Below, piece after piece: positions 43,420 through 52,494 of a stretch of DNA of 64,000 nucleotides; the stretch's first letter is position 1; each line of letters starts with the position of its first letter. The position numbers were made by a program, and so were the translations under genes. The notes under the pieces were generated by a model. That model worked only from the letters and a program-made list of their open reading frames with translations. It ran no database searches and was not told the DNA's origin. Origin of the DNA: Chroococcopsis sp964623815 (GTDB lineage Bacteria > Cyanobacteriota > Cyanobacteriia > Cyanobacteriales > Microcystaceae); contig CAZUVR010000002.1 in NCBI GenBank assembly GCA_964623815.1, positions 62,001 through 126,000 of the forward strand, written 5' to 3'.

Positions 43420-45612
43420 TTATGTAAGACAACGATCGAGATTCATTACTTTATCCCATGCTGCCACGAAGTCGCCGACGAATTTCGGCTCAGAGCCTTC
43501 AGAGGCGTAGACTTCCGCGATCGCTCTCAATTGCGAATTAGAGCCGAAGATGAGATCGACGCGGGTGGCAGTCCATTTCAACTCGCCGGTTTTGCGATCG
43601 CTCCCCTCGAAAACATCTTCCGCCTCAGATACCGCCTTCCAGCCCGTACCCAGATCGAGCAGATTCACGAAGAAATCATTAGTCAACGCCTCTAGCCGAT
43701 GGGTGAAAACTCCGTGTTTAGAACCCTCATAGTTCGCACCGAGAACCCGCAAACCCCCGAGGAGAACCGTCATCTCGGGAGCTGAGAGGGTTAGTAACTG
43801 CGCTCGATCGATCAGCAATTCCTCTGGTGAGTCGCTATGTTTGCCCTTGATATAGTTCCGGAATCCGTCCGCTTTTGGCTCTAAGGGGGCGAAAGACTCC
43901 ACATCGGTTTGTTCTAAAGATGCGTCATTCCGTCCAGGTTTAAAGGGAACAGTCACCTCGTGCCCGGCATTTTTCGCCGCCCGTTCAATACCGGCGCACC
44001 CAGCTAAAACGATTAAATCCGCCAGAGACACCCGTTTCCCGCCAGATTGAAAGCTGTTGAATTCGCTTTGAATAGTCTCTAGGGTTTGCAATACCCGGGC
44101 TAATCGATCGGGCTGGTTAACCTCCCAATCCTTCTGAGGAGCCAGACGAATCCGGGCACCGTTGGCCCCGCCGCGCATATCGGAACCCCGGAAGGTTAAA
44201 GCCGAGGCCCAAGCGGTGGAAACAAGATCGGAAACCGACAGCCCGGAGGCGAGAATCTTCTCTTTCAGGGCGGCAATGTCCCGCTCATCAATTAACTCGT
44301 AGGTAACGGGCGGTATGGGATCTTGCCAGATGAACACTTCTTGCGGCACTTCCGGGCCGAGATAGCGCGATCGCGGGCCCATATCTCGATGAGTTAACTT
44401 GAACCAGGCCCGGGCGAAAGCAGAGGCGAACTCATCAGGATTCTCGTAATAGCGCCGGGAAATTTTCTCATAGATGGGGTCTACCCTCATAGCCATATCC
44501 GCCGTCGTCATTATCGGTGCGTGACGTTTCGAGGGATCATGTGCGTCAGGCACGGTATCAGCCCCGGCACCGTTTTTCGGTTGCCATTGCCACGCTCCGG
44601 CGGGACTCTTAGTTACTTCCCAATCATAGTTAAACAGGGTATCAAAATAAGCGTTATCCCACTGCGTCGGCGTGGGAGTCCAAGCCCCTTCGATACCGCT
44701 CGTGATTGCATCAGCCCCGACACCAGTGTTGAAGGTACTCTTCCAGCCCAATCCCTGCTCGACGATACTCGCCCCCGCCGGCTCATGACCTACATAAGAA
44801 GCCTCGCCCGCACCGTGACATTTACCGAAAGTATGCCCCCCAGCAACTAGAGCCACCGTTTCCTCATCGTTCATCGCCATCCGAGCGAAGGTTTCCCGAA
44901 TGTCCCGCCCCGAGCCTGCTGGATTGGGTTCGCCGTTCGGCCCCTCCGGGTTTACATAGATCAATCCCATCTGAACAGCAGCCAGAGGATTCAGTAATAC
45001 TTGGTCATCGTCGTAACGCTCATTGCCGAGCCAGGTTTTCTCAGAACCCCAGTAGATGTCTTGTTCTGGTTCCCATACATCCTCACGCCCCCCAGCAAAA
45101 CCTATCGTTTTGAGGCCCATCGACTCAAGGGCACAGTTGCCCGCGAAAACCATCAGATCTGCCCAGGAGATTTTATTGCCGTATTTCTGCTTAATCGGCC
45201 AGAGTAACATTCTTGCCTTATCGAGGTTAGCATTGTCGGGCCAACTATTAAGCGGCTCAAACCTTTGAGTACCCGAACCTGCACCGCCGCGCCCGTCGCC
45301 GATACGATAAGTGCCCGCGCTGTGCCAGGCCATGCGGATGAAAAGCGGGCCATAATGGCCGTAGTCAGCAGGCCACCAATCTTGAGAGGTGGTCATCAGC
45401 TCAAAAATATCTTTCCGCACCGCCTCTAAATCTAGGGTCTTAAACTCCTCCGCGTAATTGAATGCCTCCCCCATCGGGTTAGATTGGGGTGAGTGTTGGT
45501 GAAGGATGCTCAAATTCAAATAGTTCGGCCACCAATCTCGATTTGATCTAAAGTTACGGGGCGTAGGTTTTTGGCCCCCAGCGGTAAAGGGACATTTGCT
45601 TTCGCTGCTCAT
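43420..45612 (-). CDS. katG: Catalase-peroxidase
   Basis: KatG removes hydrogen peroxide. The distal-site motif MAWHSAGTYR holds the catalytic Arg-Trp-His, with the family-specific Tyr (GLIYVNPEGP) and Met (ETFARMAMNDEE) that form the Met-Tyr-Trp adduct. GGHTFGKCHG provides the proximal haem ligand. The ATG at 45612 (MSSESKCPFTAGG) is chosen over 45627 because AGGAGA lies six bases before it. The 730-residue length fits. It is single, with no regulator next to it. The upstream region contains two inverted repeats that could serve in regulation or termination. Confidence 0.96.
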   Translation of the reverse strand: MSSESKCPFTAGGQKPTPRNFRSNRDWWPNYLNLSILHQHSPQSNPMGEAFNYAEEFKTLDLEAVRKDIFELMTTSQDWWPADYGHYGPLFIRMAWHSAGTYRIGDGRGGAGSGTQRFEPLNSWPDNANLDKARMLLWPIKQKYGNKISWADLMVFAGNCALESMGLKTIGFAGGREDVWEPEQDIYWGSEKTWLGNERYDDDQVLLNPLAAVQMGLIYVNPEGPNGEPNPAGSGRDIRETFARMAMNDEETVALVAGGHTFGKCHGAGEASYVGHEPAGASIVEQGLGWKSTFNTGVGADAITSGIEGAWTPTPTQWDNAYFDTLFNYDWEVTKSPAGAWQWQPKNGAGADTVPDAHDPSKRHAPIMTTADMAMRVDPIYEKISRRYYENPDEFASAFARAWFKLTHRDMGPRSRYLGPEVPQEVFIWQDPIPPVTYELIDERDIAALKEKILASGLSVSDLVSTAWASALTFRGSDMRGGANGARIRLAPQKDWEVNQPDRLARVLQTLETIQSEFNSFQSGGKRVSLADLIVLAGCAGIERAAKNAGHEVTVPFKPGRNDASLEQTDVESFAPLEPKADGFRNYIKGKHSDSPEELLIDRAQLLTLSAPEMTVLLGGLRVLGANYEGSKHGVFTHRLEALTNDFFVNLLDLGTGWKAVSEAEDVFEGSDRKTGELKWTATRVDLIFGSNSQLRAIAEVYASEGSEPKFVGDFVAAWDKVMNLDRCLT

Positions 45613-45657
45613 AGTATCTCCTGTCATGTGTCTTAGTGTAGATTTTTTTTTCTAGAG

Positions 45658-45687
45658 GCCAGGTATCGTAAGTAAATAGCACCTGGC
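45658..45687 (-). promoter_or_regulatory. Inverted repeat upstream of katG
   Basis: GCCAGGT and ACCTGGC form a seven-base stem with a 16-base loop, 46 bases before the katG start. It could be an operator or RNA leader structure; function unknown. Confidence 0.3.
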
Positions 45688-45875
45688 TAATTATCCAGAT
45701 GTGCAAGAGTAATTAGTAAATAAGTATGAATTAGTTTCCTAGAGTGATTATCTAAAAATCTTAACTATTACATTAGCTAAGTATTAAATATTTCAACATT
45801 TCTTGAGATTTCACTAACGATGAATTCTTCTAGATTATATCCCCTTGAGATAAATTTTTATACTGTATTTATATC

Positions 45876-45908
45876 TTGTAATCATGGTTAACTAGACCGT
45901 GATTACAA
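45876..45908. promoter_or_regulatory. Inverted repeat between katG and lanM
   Basis: TTGTAATCATGG and CCGTGATTACAA pair over 12 bases with one wobble. It lies in the 360-base gap between the katG start and the lanM stop, so it may terminate lanM transcription or bind a peroxide/metal regulator. There is no clear T-tract. The rest of the gap is AT-rich, with no gene I can support. Confidence 0.35.
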
Positions 45909-45972
45909 TGATCGACCATAACAAATTCTGTAATAAAGTCGGAGTGCGAAGGCGATGAAAACGGGGGTGTAT

Positions 45973-48900
45973 TCATTGCCATAAGAGAACTGAAGGAACC
46001 ATTTCGGGAGCCGCGAGACGTAATAGTTGATAGCCGATCCCCGCCGTTCCTTGAAAAAAGCCCGGGTTATGTATCGCGTCAGGGATTTCATCGGTGAGGG
46101 CGAAACCGCCCTTCCGCTTCGCCGTCGCCACCCTAACCGCCGCTTGCTGGTAAGCCATCTCGCCTAAATCTCGACGGTTTAAAACCTGAGAAGCCACCAG
46201 AAGGGTTTCTAAGCGGCCGAAATTACCGCAACAGAGATGATCGATCGGCTGTAGACCGAGTTTGAGAGTGGTTTTTAGGGCGGTATCGATGTCCTGCCTG
46301 ATAGCATCACTATCGAGGCTGGATAAACCCCCCAAACGGGCCAGCCCGATTCCGGGGGCACCGTGACACCACGCGATCATAAACGAGGGGGAGGATTCCA
46401 CATCCTGCCAGTTCTCCCGCCGCGCATCGAACAGACTACTCTCAAAGCCGATCGCTTCCCGGGCCGCCTGTAGAAATTTCTCTTCCGGGCAGACCTCGTA
46501 TAATCTGATCAGGGCCAAAGCGATACCGGCGGCACCGTGGGATATACCGGTAGTTAACTCCCCATCGATTACGGGCCAAGCCCGCCATCCCGACGTACTT
46601 TCCACCCGGTGGCTCAGCAGATGTGCGCCGCAGTTTCGCGCCCGCTCTAGTACGGATTCATCTTTTCTCACTCCGTATAGATCGAGCAGAGCCACGATCG
46701 CACCGGCTGCACCACCGATCAAATCGAAGGAGCGATCGAGCGCTACGGTTTCCGGTGTCAGAGTGTCTGCCAGTTTCAAAGCCACTTTGAGCAGCTTTGG
46801 TTCTTCGATCAAGTTGGCTATCTTCGCCAGGCAGTAAACGATCGAGCCTATCCCCGCACCTGCCCCGATGCCGATTTGCCGGGCGAAGCGCAGCCCGCCA
46901 GCGGTGTCGATATTCAGGTAATCTGCCACCGGCCCTCCTAAGGCGCTCAAACATAGGCGGCGAAACCGTTCCTCTCTGGTCAAGGCCCAAAGCGCGGCTA
47001 GAAACAGAGCGATCCCAGAAACCCCGTCATAGAGGTTATCCCCCAGGGGTTGTAATTGATAGCGGCGGTGGGCGGGGAGATAGGCCAGACCAATCCAACT
47101 CCGATGGCCAGTGACGGTAGAGATCGCGTTCTTCTCTAGATCGATCGCTATCTCGATAGCCGTAGACAGGGCTTCAGTCTCGCTCAGGGGGGATATATGC
47201 ACATCCGCGATGTCCTCCACCCGATCGCTCAAGCTCATGCCGGAGGCTTTTTGAGAGTACAGAGAGCCACGAATCAACTGCATCTGTAAGGCTAAATCTT
47301 CTTCCCCGAGTCGTCCTAATCTCTCCCTTCCCGTTTCGTAACTCATCCCCTCAAAATAGCCCGGAATCCATGCCCCCTCAGGGATGCCCAGCCCATCACC
47401 CCCGGTGTTAGCGATAAAAAAGGGTACATCCATACGCTCTAGAGATTCTATCTCCCCCGCCAATACCGCCCGGGGGGCGGAATCGGGAAAACTTCGCGCG
47501 AGGGCTTCAAATTCGATCGATCTATCTATCCCCTCCTGTAATAATCGAGGAGCGATGGTCTTGATCAGGAGTTGGCCGTAAATGTCGCTCGGGCGGAAGA
47601 GGAAACGTATGTCGCGCCCGGCGAATAGCTTTAACGGGCCGTCTCCCCTGGTTAGTACATGAGAATTATACTGTAGACAGCGATACATTTTCTCGAATCC
47701 TTCTAGGAGCCGATTGCTGTAATCGGAGGGTGATAGCCTTTTCCCTTGGAGCCAGAGAGTATTTTTCAGGGGCTTTTGTGTTTTCAGCTCGTAGCTTAAT
47801 TTCATCTCGTCGGTATTTACCATCTCCCATTTTTTGTATCGGAGGGGGGTGTTTATATCCGTACCGCCCAAACCGCTAACGTCTTCTAGAATTCCCCCCG
47901 TCGATTCCCACCGGGGTAAAAGCCCGCATTGAAGAACCGAATCGAAAAAGCGCTCTTCGATCGATGACAGGGCCCCCCTTTGTTCTTCCGCCACCCTGAC
48001 GCGGGGGTTAAAGAGGGTTTCCAGATCGATCAAGATCGGTTGTTCTCCGGCAGAGATAATATTTTCCTCGTGACAATCGTTACCTCTAAGAATATAGAGC
48101 AGGGCCAGTAACATTCCCGCCCGCTCGTAATAGTTACCGGCTTCGGTTGTGGAATTACAGGGCTGGTGGTGGATGAATTCCATCCAGCCGTGTGTATCTC
48201 GATCGATCACCTTACATAATTGCAGGGGTAGTAAATTCGGCTGTTGATTACACCAGTGCAGGAGTTGAAAGAAACCCGCTTCCATCCCCATTCCCCTCGG
48301 TTTATAGATCATCGTCCGGCCCCCGGCGAAGGTGACTCCAGTTACGGAGCGTCTCCGATTATGGGGTTCGCTAAGGTCGAGCTGGATTTCCGTCACCTGA
48401 GCGAGTTTTGCGCCGAAGGTGGTTTCTAAAAGGGGTAAATCCTCCGCGAGCCGCCCCAAGAATTCGGCTTTTTCATCGATCCAGTGTTCGATCGAGACGG
48501 ACATCAATCGCGCTATCACACTGTATTTTTGGAAGAAAGCGATCATTTTTCCTCCCCGCATTGCCTCGATGAAAGCACGGTAATAACCCGTATTTTTTCC
48601 TTCGGTTTCTAGAAGCGGAGAAAGATTTTCTTTCCTCCCGCGATCGAATTCTTCGTATAAGCTGGCGGTAATTAAAAGGTGTAATTTGTGAAGTAATTTC
48701 CTCACGATAGATGTCTGTACTGCGACGGTCAACAGTTGCCATTTTTCCCCTACCCGTTCCAGTAATTTTTGACGGGCTACCTGTACAAAAGGTAAGTAAA
48801 TATCCTCGAAAGGAATGGGGGAGTGTGGATCTAATATTGCCGCCTCATCTTTTTGCATGGGAGCTTCTACAAGTTCTCGAAACATAGTCACCCAAGGGGG

Positions 48901-49173
48901 CAGATATTTCTCATCGGCGAGACGCACGTTACCCAGTAATAAGCTTAATTGCTCTTTATTCAGATCGTATTGAGCGAGGCGTAAGGCGAATTTCTCCTCA
49001 TCACTTCCCCCTACTAAAGCTTTCCATCTATTCAATCTCTGCTCAATGAGCGATCGATCTTGCCGTTCATCATCGGATAGGAAAGCACCGCTCGATCTTT
49101 CCGAGAGGCTACTAGCTCTCTCGAAGATTTTTATCAAGTCCTGTGCGGAAATTTTCCGATTAAAATTCACCAT
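45973..49173 (-). CDS. lanM: Class II lanthipeptide synthetase LanM, ProcM-like (CCG type)
   Basis: LanM dehydrates Ser and Thr of a precursor and cyclises the products with Cys to make lanthionines. The N-terminal dehydratase shows the kinase-like LRGNDCHEENIISAGEQPILIDLETLF. The C-terminal LanC-like domain has SHGAAGIALALIRLYEV, GFFQGTAGIGYQLL, and zinc ligands Cys936 (WCHGAPG), Cys981 and Cys982 (HLCCGN). The CCG triad in place of the usual Cys-His is the hallmark of ProcM-like enzymes known for relaxed substrate choice. At 1066 residues the length is normal. It lies downstream of the CHAT gene, with a MITE-like element between, and 8 kb from its likely precursor. No LanT transporter is in the window. 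Confidence 0.95.
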   Translation of the reverse strand: MVNFNRKISAQDLIKIFERASSLSERSSGAFLSDDERQDRSLIEQRLNRWKALVGGSDEEKFALRLAQYDLNKEQLSLLLGNVRLADEKYLPPWVTMFRELVEAPMQKDEAAILDPHSPIPFEDIYLPFVQVARQKLLERVGEKWQLLTVAVQTSIVRKLLHKLHLLITASLYEEFDRGRKENLSPLLETEGKNTGYYRAFIEAMRGGKMIAFFQKYSVIARLMSVSIEHWIDEKAEFLGRLAEDLPLLETTFGAKLAQVTEIQLDLSEPHNRRRSVTGVTFAGGRTMIYKPRGMGMEAGFFQLLHWCNQQPNLLPLQLCKVIDRDTHGWMEFIHHQPCNSTTEAGNYYERAGMLLALLYILRGNDCHEENIISAGEQPILIDLETLFNPRVRVAEEQRGALSSIEERFFDSVLQCGLLPRWESTGGILEDVSGLGGTDINTPLRYKKWEMVNTDEMKLSYELKTQKPLKNTLWLQGKRLSPSDYSNRLLEGFEKMYRCLQYNSHVLTRGDGPLKLFAGRDIRFLFRPSDIYGQLLIKTIAPRLLQEGIDRSIEFEALARSFPDSAPRAVLAGEIESLERMDVPFFIANTGGDGLGIPEGAWIPGYFEGMSYETGRERLGRLGEEDLALQMQLIRGSLYSQKASGMSLSDRVEDIADVHISPLSETEALSTAIEIAIDLEKNAISTVTGHRSWIGLAYLPAHRRYQLQPLGDNLYDGVSGIALFLAALWALTREERFRRLCLSALGGPVADYLNIDTAGGLRFARQIGIGAGAGIGSIVYCLAKIANLIEEPKLLKVALKLADTLTPETVALDRSFDLIGGAAGAIVALLDLYGVRKDESVLERARNCGAHLLSHRVESTSGWRAWPVIDGELTTGISHGAAGIALALIRLYEVCPEEKFLQAAREAIGFESSLFDARRENWQDVESSPSFMIAWCHGAPGIGLARLGGLSSLDSDAIRQDIDTALKTTLKLGLQPIDHLCCGNFGRLETLLVASQVLNRRDLGEMAYQQAAVRVATAKRKGGFALTDEIPDAIHNPGFFQGTAGIGYQLLRLAAPEMVPSVLLWQ

Positions 49174-49218
49174 AGATTTATCTCACTAAGTTAGGAAAAA
49201 ACTAGCCCAGAGTAAGTA

Positions 49219-49365
49219 ATACTAAATCCGTTTTTCATAGTAACCTTTTCCGATCCAGGGAGTAGAGAGTAGGGAGTAGGGAGTAGAAATATTTATCCCG
49301 ATTCCCGACTCCCGACTCCCGATTCCCAATCTTCATAAGTAGCCTTTGAGAACAGGATTTAGTAT
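49219..49365. mobile_element. MITE-like element, copy 1
   Basis: This 147-bp unit has 11-base terminal inverted repeats (ATACTAAATCC and its complement), internal GGGAGTA direct repeats and complementary-like CCCGACT repeats, giving an imperfect hairpin. Copy 2 (57889-58035) is nearly identical and in the same orientation. TA at the ends suggests an IS630-type mobiliser. No coding capacity is seen. Confidence 0.75.
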
Positions 49366-49488
49366 AAATAGCCCGGACAAAATAACCTATTTAAAATCTT
49401 AGTGAGTATGTTTCGGTGATATATACCAATGAATATTGTCAAAGATGGAGGAAGTAAAATTATTTACAGCAAGTGCCGCCCCGAAAAC

Positions 49489-52377
49489 CTAAGCCGCCCC
49501 CTGACATATCCAAGCACCCCAATAGTAGGGATGTTGCAAGGGGCACTCATCCAATCGCCCCGAAACTATTATTTCCCAATCTTCGCTATCGCATAATTTC
49601 TTCAGAATCTCCACACCCAGAGGAGTCTGCTTTAACTCGGCGACGGTAACACCACGAATATAATCTTGCGCTCGGGCCAAAGCCGCGGCCTTATTAGAGC
49701 CGTCAGCCCGTAAATATTCAAAGAACTTACCAATCAGTAAACTAGATTCTAAATCCGGGACTTTCCATAAACTCATGATCAAAGTTCTGGCCCCCGCAAC
49801 CGCGAAAGCCCGTCTCATACCGAATACTCCTTCACCCGCCGATGTATCCCCCTTACCAGTTTGACAGGCTATGAGAAATACGATCTCGGTTCCCGAAAAA
49901 TTTTGCAGTAATATATCTTGAGCTAGGAGAAAACCTTTCCCCTGACTTTTACCTAACTTACCTCGGGAGAGAAAAGTATTAGCTCCAGCTAAAGCTAATC
50001 CCGATCGTAACATGGGATTTTCTGGACTCACCTGTAATAGTAAATTGCCAACCGCCGGCGAGGTAGGGAGGGGGGAAGATGGGGGTAAATATACGCCGTG
50101 GGTGGCGATGAAAAATATCTTCGGGCTTGGATACCGGTAAATTAGAGATTCTAAGGCTTCCTGTCCGGTATAGGCCCTCACTCCTAAATTTTCCGCGACC
50201 ATCTCGCCGAGAATTCTCGTACCCGGGGCCCGTCGAAAGGCTCTATGAGCAATGTCGCGGGTTAAATCGGGACTTTGCCCGGTTAAAGTGACCGAGGCCC
50301 CATCTTCAACCCTGGTATATTGTAGATCGAAATCCGGATCGGCGATTATTAAAGGCGGTGATAGAGGCTCGGGCGGGGGTGAGGCGAGACTCAATATATC
50401 CCTACCGACGCTGAGGTAACTAACCGTATAAGAGTCGCTTAAAAAAGTGCCGTCTTCATCGACGGGAAGAATATTGAAAGGTATCAGATTTAAGTTACTA
50501 TCCGGGGCGATGATGAGATGTTGGGCTTCTCCGAGATTGGGTAATAGGGGTGCCAATAGGGCCTGACTCAAATTCAGGGCGAGTTGAAAATCATATTCCG
50601 GGCCCGAAAAAGTCGCCGTTTCTTCTTCCGTTTCCCCATCATCGAACATATCTAATTGATTGCCGTATCCGGCGGCGACGGATAGTAAAAAATCTTCACC
50701 CATCTTATCAATCTCCTCGGCAACCCCGAGGTCAATCATTTTGATTTCTTGCGATCGTCCTTGAGGTAGGATAAAAGCTAGATAGCGGGCTGGTTCTAAT
50801 CGGGAGTCACCACAAGCCGGGATGGCTTGAAAGTTGTATACATCGAATCTGATAATCTCCACTAATAGGGAATTAGCCGGTAAAGATTTTTCGACGGTTT
50901 CGCCACAGGTGTTCTGTAAATTCGTCTCTAATTTCAGTTCGGGTATTTTCTCCCCTAATTCCCTTTGTAGCGCGTCAAAATCTTCCTGTTGTTTTTTTAA
51001 TTCTGTATTTTTATTCGGCGAGGGCAGTGAGTAAATTAAATTGATAATTTGTTCGTTGAGAGATTTTAGTTTCTCGAATTTATCTCGTAATTCGGGATAG
51101 CGATCGCTCAAAACAGCCCCATTTTGAACCGCCAGCGCTGTCGCCGTTAAAGACTTACGTTTGAGGACTGTATCGAAGGCAAATTTTATCGCTGATGGGT
51201 CTTCCCTTAAATATTTCCACACCATAGATAATAAAATGTCCAAAACCTTTCTCTGAGTTTGGACAATAGCTAAACGATCTTTTTCCGAGCTAATAGCGAA
51301 CCTAATTCTTATTTCATAGGCGGAAATTTGTAGAGATTTTTTCAAATATTCTAACGCACTGTAATAGTCCTTATTTTTAGCCGCCATTAGCTGACCTATC
51401 CCTATAAATAAATCGTTCAAATCGGGATGCTCAGAATTCACCACATCGAATAATCTCTCTCGCTCACCTTCGTAGAGGACTTTCAAAGTATTGAGAGATT
51501 TTAAATAAAGGCGTTCGGTGCTTCTATAATCCCCTTCATCAAAATGAATTTCTCCTAAAAGGGTTAGAATATCGACCCAATCTTTCATGAACGCGAACCA
51601 GGGTATCAGGAAAGCTCCGTCTTCTAGATTAACTTCCAACAATTTAAGCAGGCTGTTGAATTTAGGTGTATAACTATCTCCCAATTTCTCTCGACTTCTC
51701 ATCAATTTCCAGTTTATCGCCTCCCAACAAATCTCTTTAGCCTTCCTGTATTCTCCTAGTTGCTGATAAGTAATTGCTAATAATTGTAAGCTACGGGAAA
51801 TATAAGTATCGTTCTTTACGGTCGGTTCCTCTGCATAAATAATCTTTAATTCTTGAAAAGCCTCACTCAATTTTTCTACAGCCCGATTTAGATGAAGCTG
51901 TCGGGATGTATTATCCCTATCGCTCAGAGCTTTTCTAAAACTTAAATATCCTAAATTATAAATAGTTAAAGCGTAACCTTTCGGTTTTTGACCGAGGCCG
52001 ATAAAAATTGCTAAAGCCTCTATAAACTTTGGTTCGGCTCTTTCTAAATCCCCTAATTCTAGGAAATAGCCACCTAATGACAGAATCTGACCCGCCAGTA
52101 TGATTTGATGAGCTTCCCTGTTCGTCAGAGATGTTTCCGGACGGTCATTAAGATACTGTATGATTTCTTCGGTGATTTGTATAGCTTTACCGAGATTGGC
52201 CCCCGATGTGGCTTCCTGTTGCGTCTCGAATAACTTATATAGTTCCGTCGTGTAACCTAATTCTTTTAATACGCTCTTAGTTTTCCCGGTTTTTAATTTA
52301 GCAGACGCAAATTTTCCCAGTACGCTCACTCCCCCCATCAACGCTTGTCCCGCCACCAACCAATTACTTTTAGGCAT
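49489..52377 (-). CDS. CHAT-domain protease with TPR repeats
   Basis: The 962-residue protein has helical TPR repeats (about 60-400, for example LNRAVEKLSEAFQELKIIY, YRKAKEICWEAINWKL). A C-terminal CHAT caspase-like domain follows: LIIAPDSNLNLIPFNIL, then the catalytic His760 in FIATHGVYLP, and Cys838 in FLIACQTGKGDTSAGEGVFGMRRAFAVAGARTLIMSLW. CHAT proteases are effectors in cyanobacterial conflict and signalling systems. It follows the TPR and HTH proteins on the same strand, and the LanM gene lies downstream. Relation to the lanthipeptide is uncertain: it may be an independent module. Confidence 0.92.
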   Translation of the reverse strand: MPKSNWLVAGQALMGGVSVLGKFASAKLKTGKTKSVLKELGYTTELYKLFETQQEATSGANLGKAIQITEEIIQYLNDRPETSLTNREAHQIILAGQILSLGGYFLELGDLERAEPKFIEALAIFIGLGQKPKGYALTIYNLGYLSFRKALSDRDNTSRQLHLNRAVEKLSEAFQELKIIYAEEPTVKNDTYISRSLQLLAITYQQLGEYRKAKEICWEAINWKLMRSREKLGDSYTPKFNSLLKLLEVNLEDGAFLIPWFAFMKDWVDILTLLGEIHFDEGDYRSTERLYLKSLNTLKVLYEGERERLFDVVNSEHPDLNDLFIGIGQLMAAKNKDYYSALEYLKKSLQISAYEIRIRFAISSEKDRLAIVQTQRKVLDILLSMVWKYLREDPSAIKFAFDTVLKRKSLTATALAVQNGAVLSDRYPELRDKFEKLKSLNEQIINLIYSLPSPNKNTELKKQQEDFDALQRELGEKIPELKLETNLQNTCGETVEKSLPANSLLVEIIRFDVYNFQAIPACGDSRLEPARYLAFILPQGRSQEIKMIDLGVAEEIDKMGEDFLLSVAAGYGNQLDMFDDGETEEETATFSGPEYDFQLALNLSQALLAPLLPNLGEAQHLIIAPDSNLNLIPFNILPVDEDGTFLSDSYTVSYLSVGRDILSLASPPPEPLSPPLIIADPDFDLQYTRVEDGASVTLTGQSPDLTRDIAHRAFRRAPGTRILGEMVAENLGVRAYTGQEALESLIYRYPSPKIFFIATHGVYLPPSSPLPTSPAVGNLLLQVSPENPMLRSGLALAGANTFLSRGKLGKSQGKGFLLAQDILLQNFSGTEIVFLIACQTGKGDTSAGEGVFGMRRAFAVAGARTLIMSLWKVPDLESSLLIGKFFEYLRADGSNKAAALARAQDYIRGVTVAELKQTPLGVEILKKLCDSEDWEIIVSGRLDECPLQHPYYWGAWICQGAA

Positions 52378-52494
52378 TCTTTAAACTCCTATTTACAGAA
52401 CTTTGCAAGTTGTTCGAGTACATTAATAATTTTCAAACTTTTATCTATCAAGATTTTTTGCCCCGACTCCCAACTCCCGATTCCTGATTCCCCC

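Noticed and set aside
44521..45268. Long plus-strand frames inside katG (up to 109 residues)
   Set aside because: Antisense to a clearly conserved gene, with no coding features.
46658..47114. Frames of 105-110 residues inside lanM on both strands
   Set aside because: They overlap the conserved LanC domain and have Arg-rich composition typical of GC-rich shadow frames.
49440..49490. Possible second precursor end (minus strand LGFRGGTCCK)
   Set aside because: It overlaps the CHAT stop region, has no leader or start upstream in frame, and the match to a GG-C pattern is too short.
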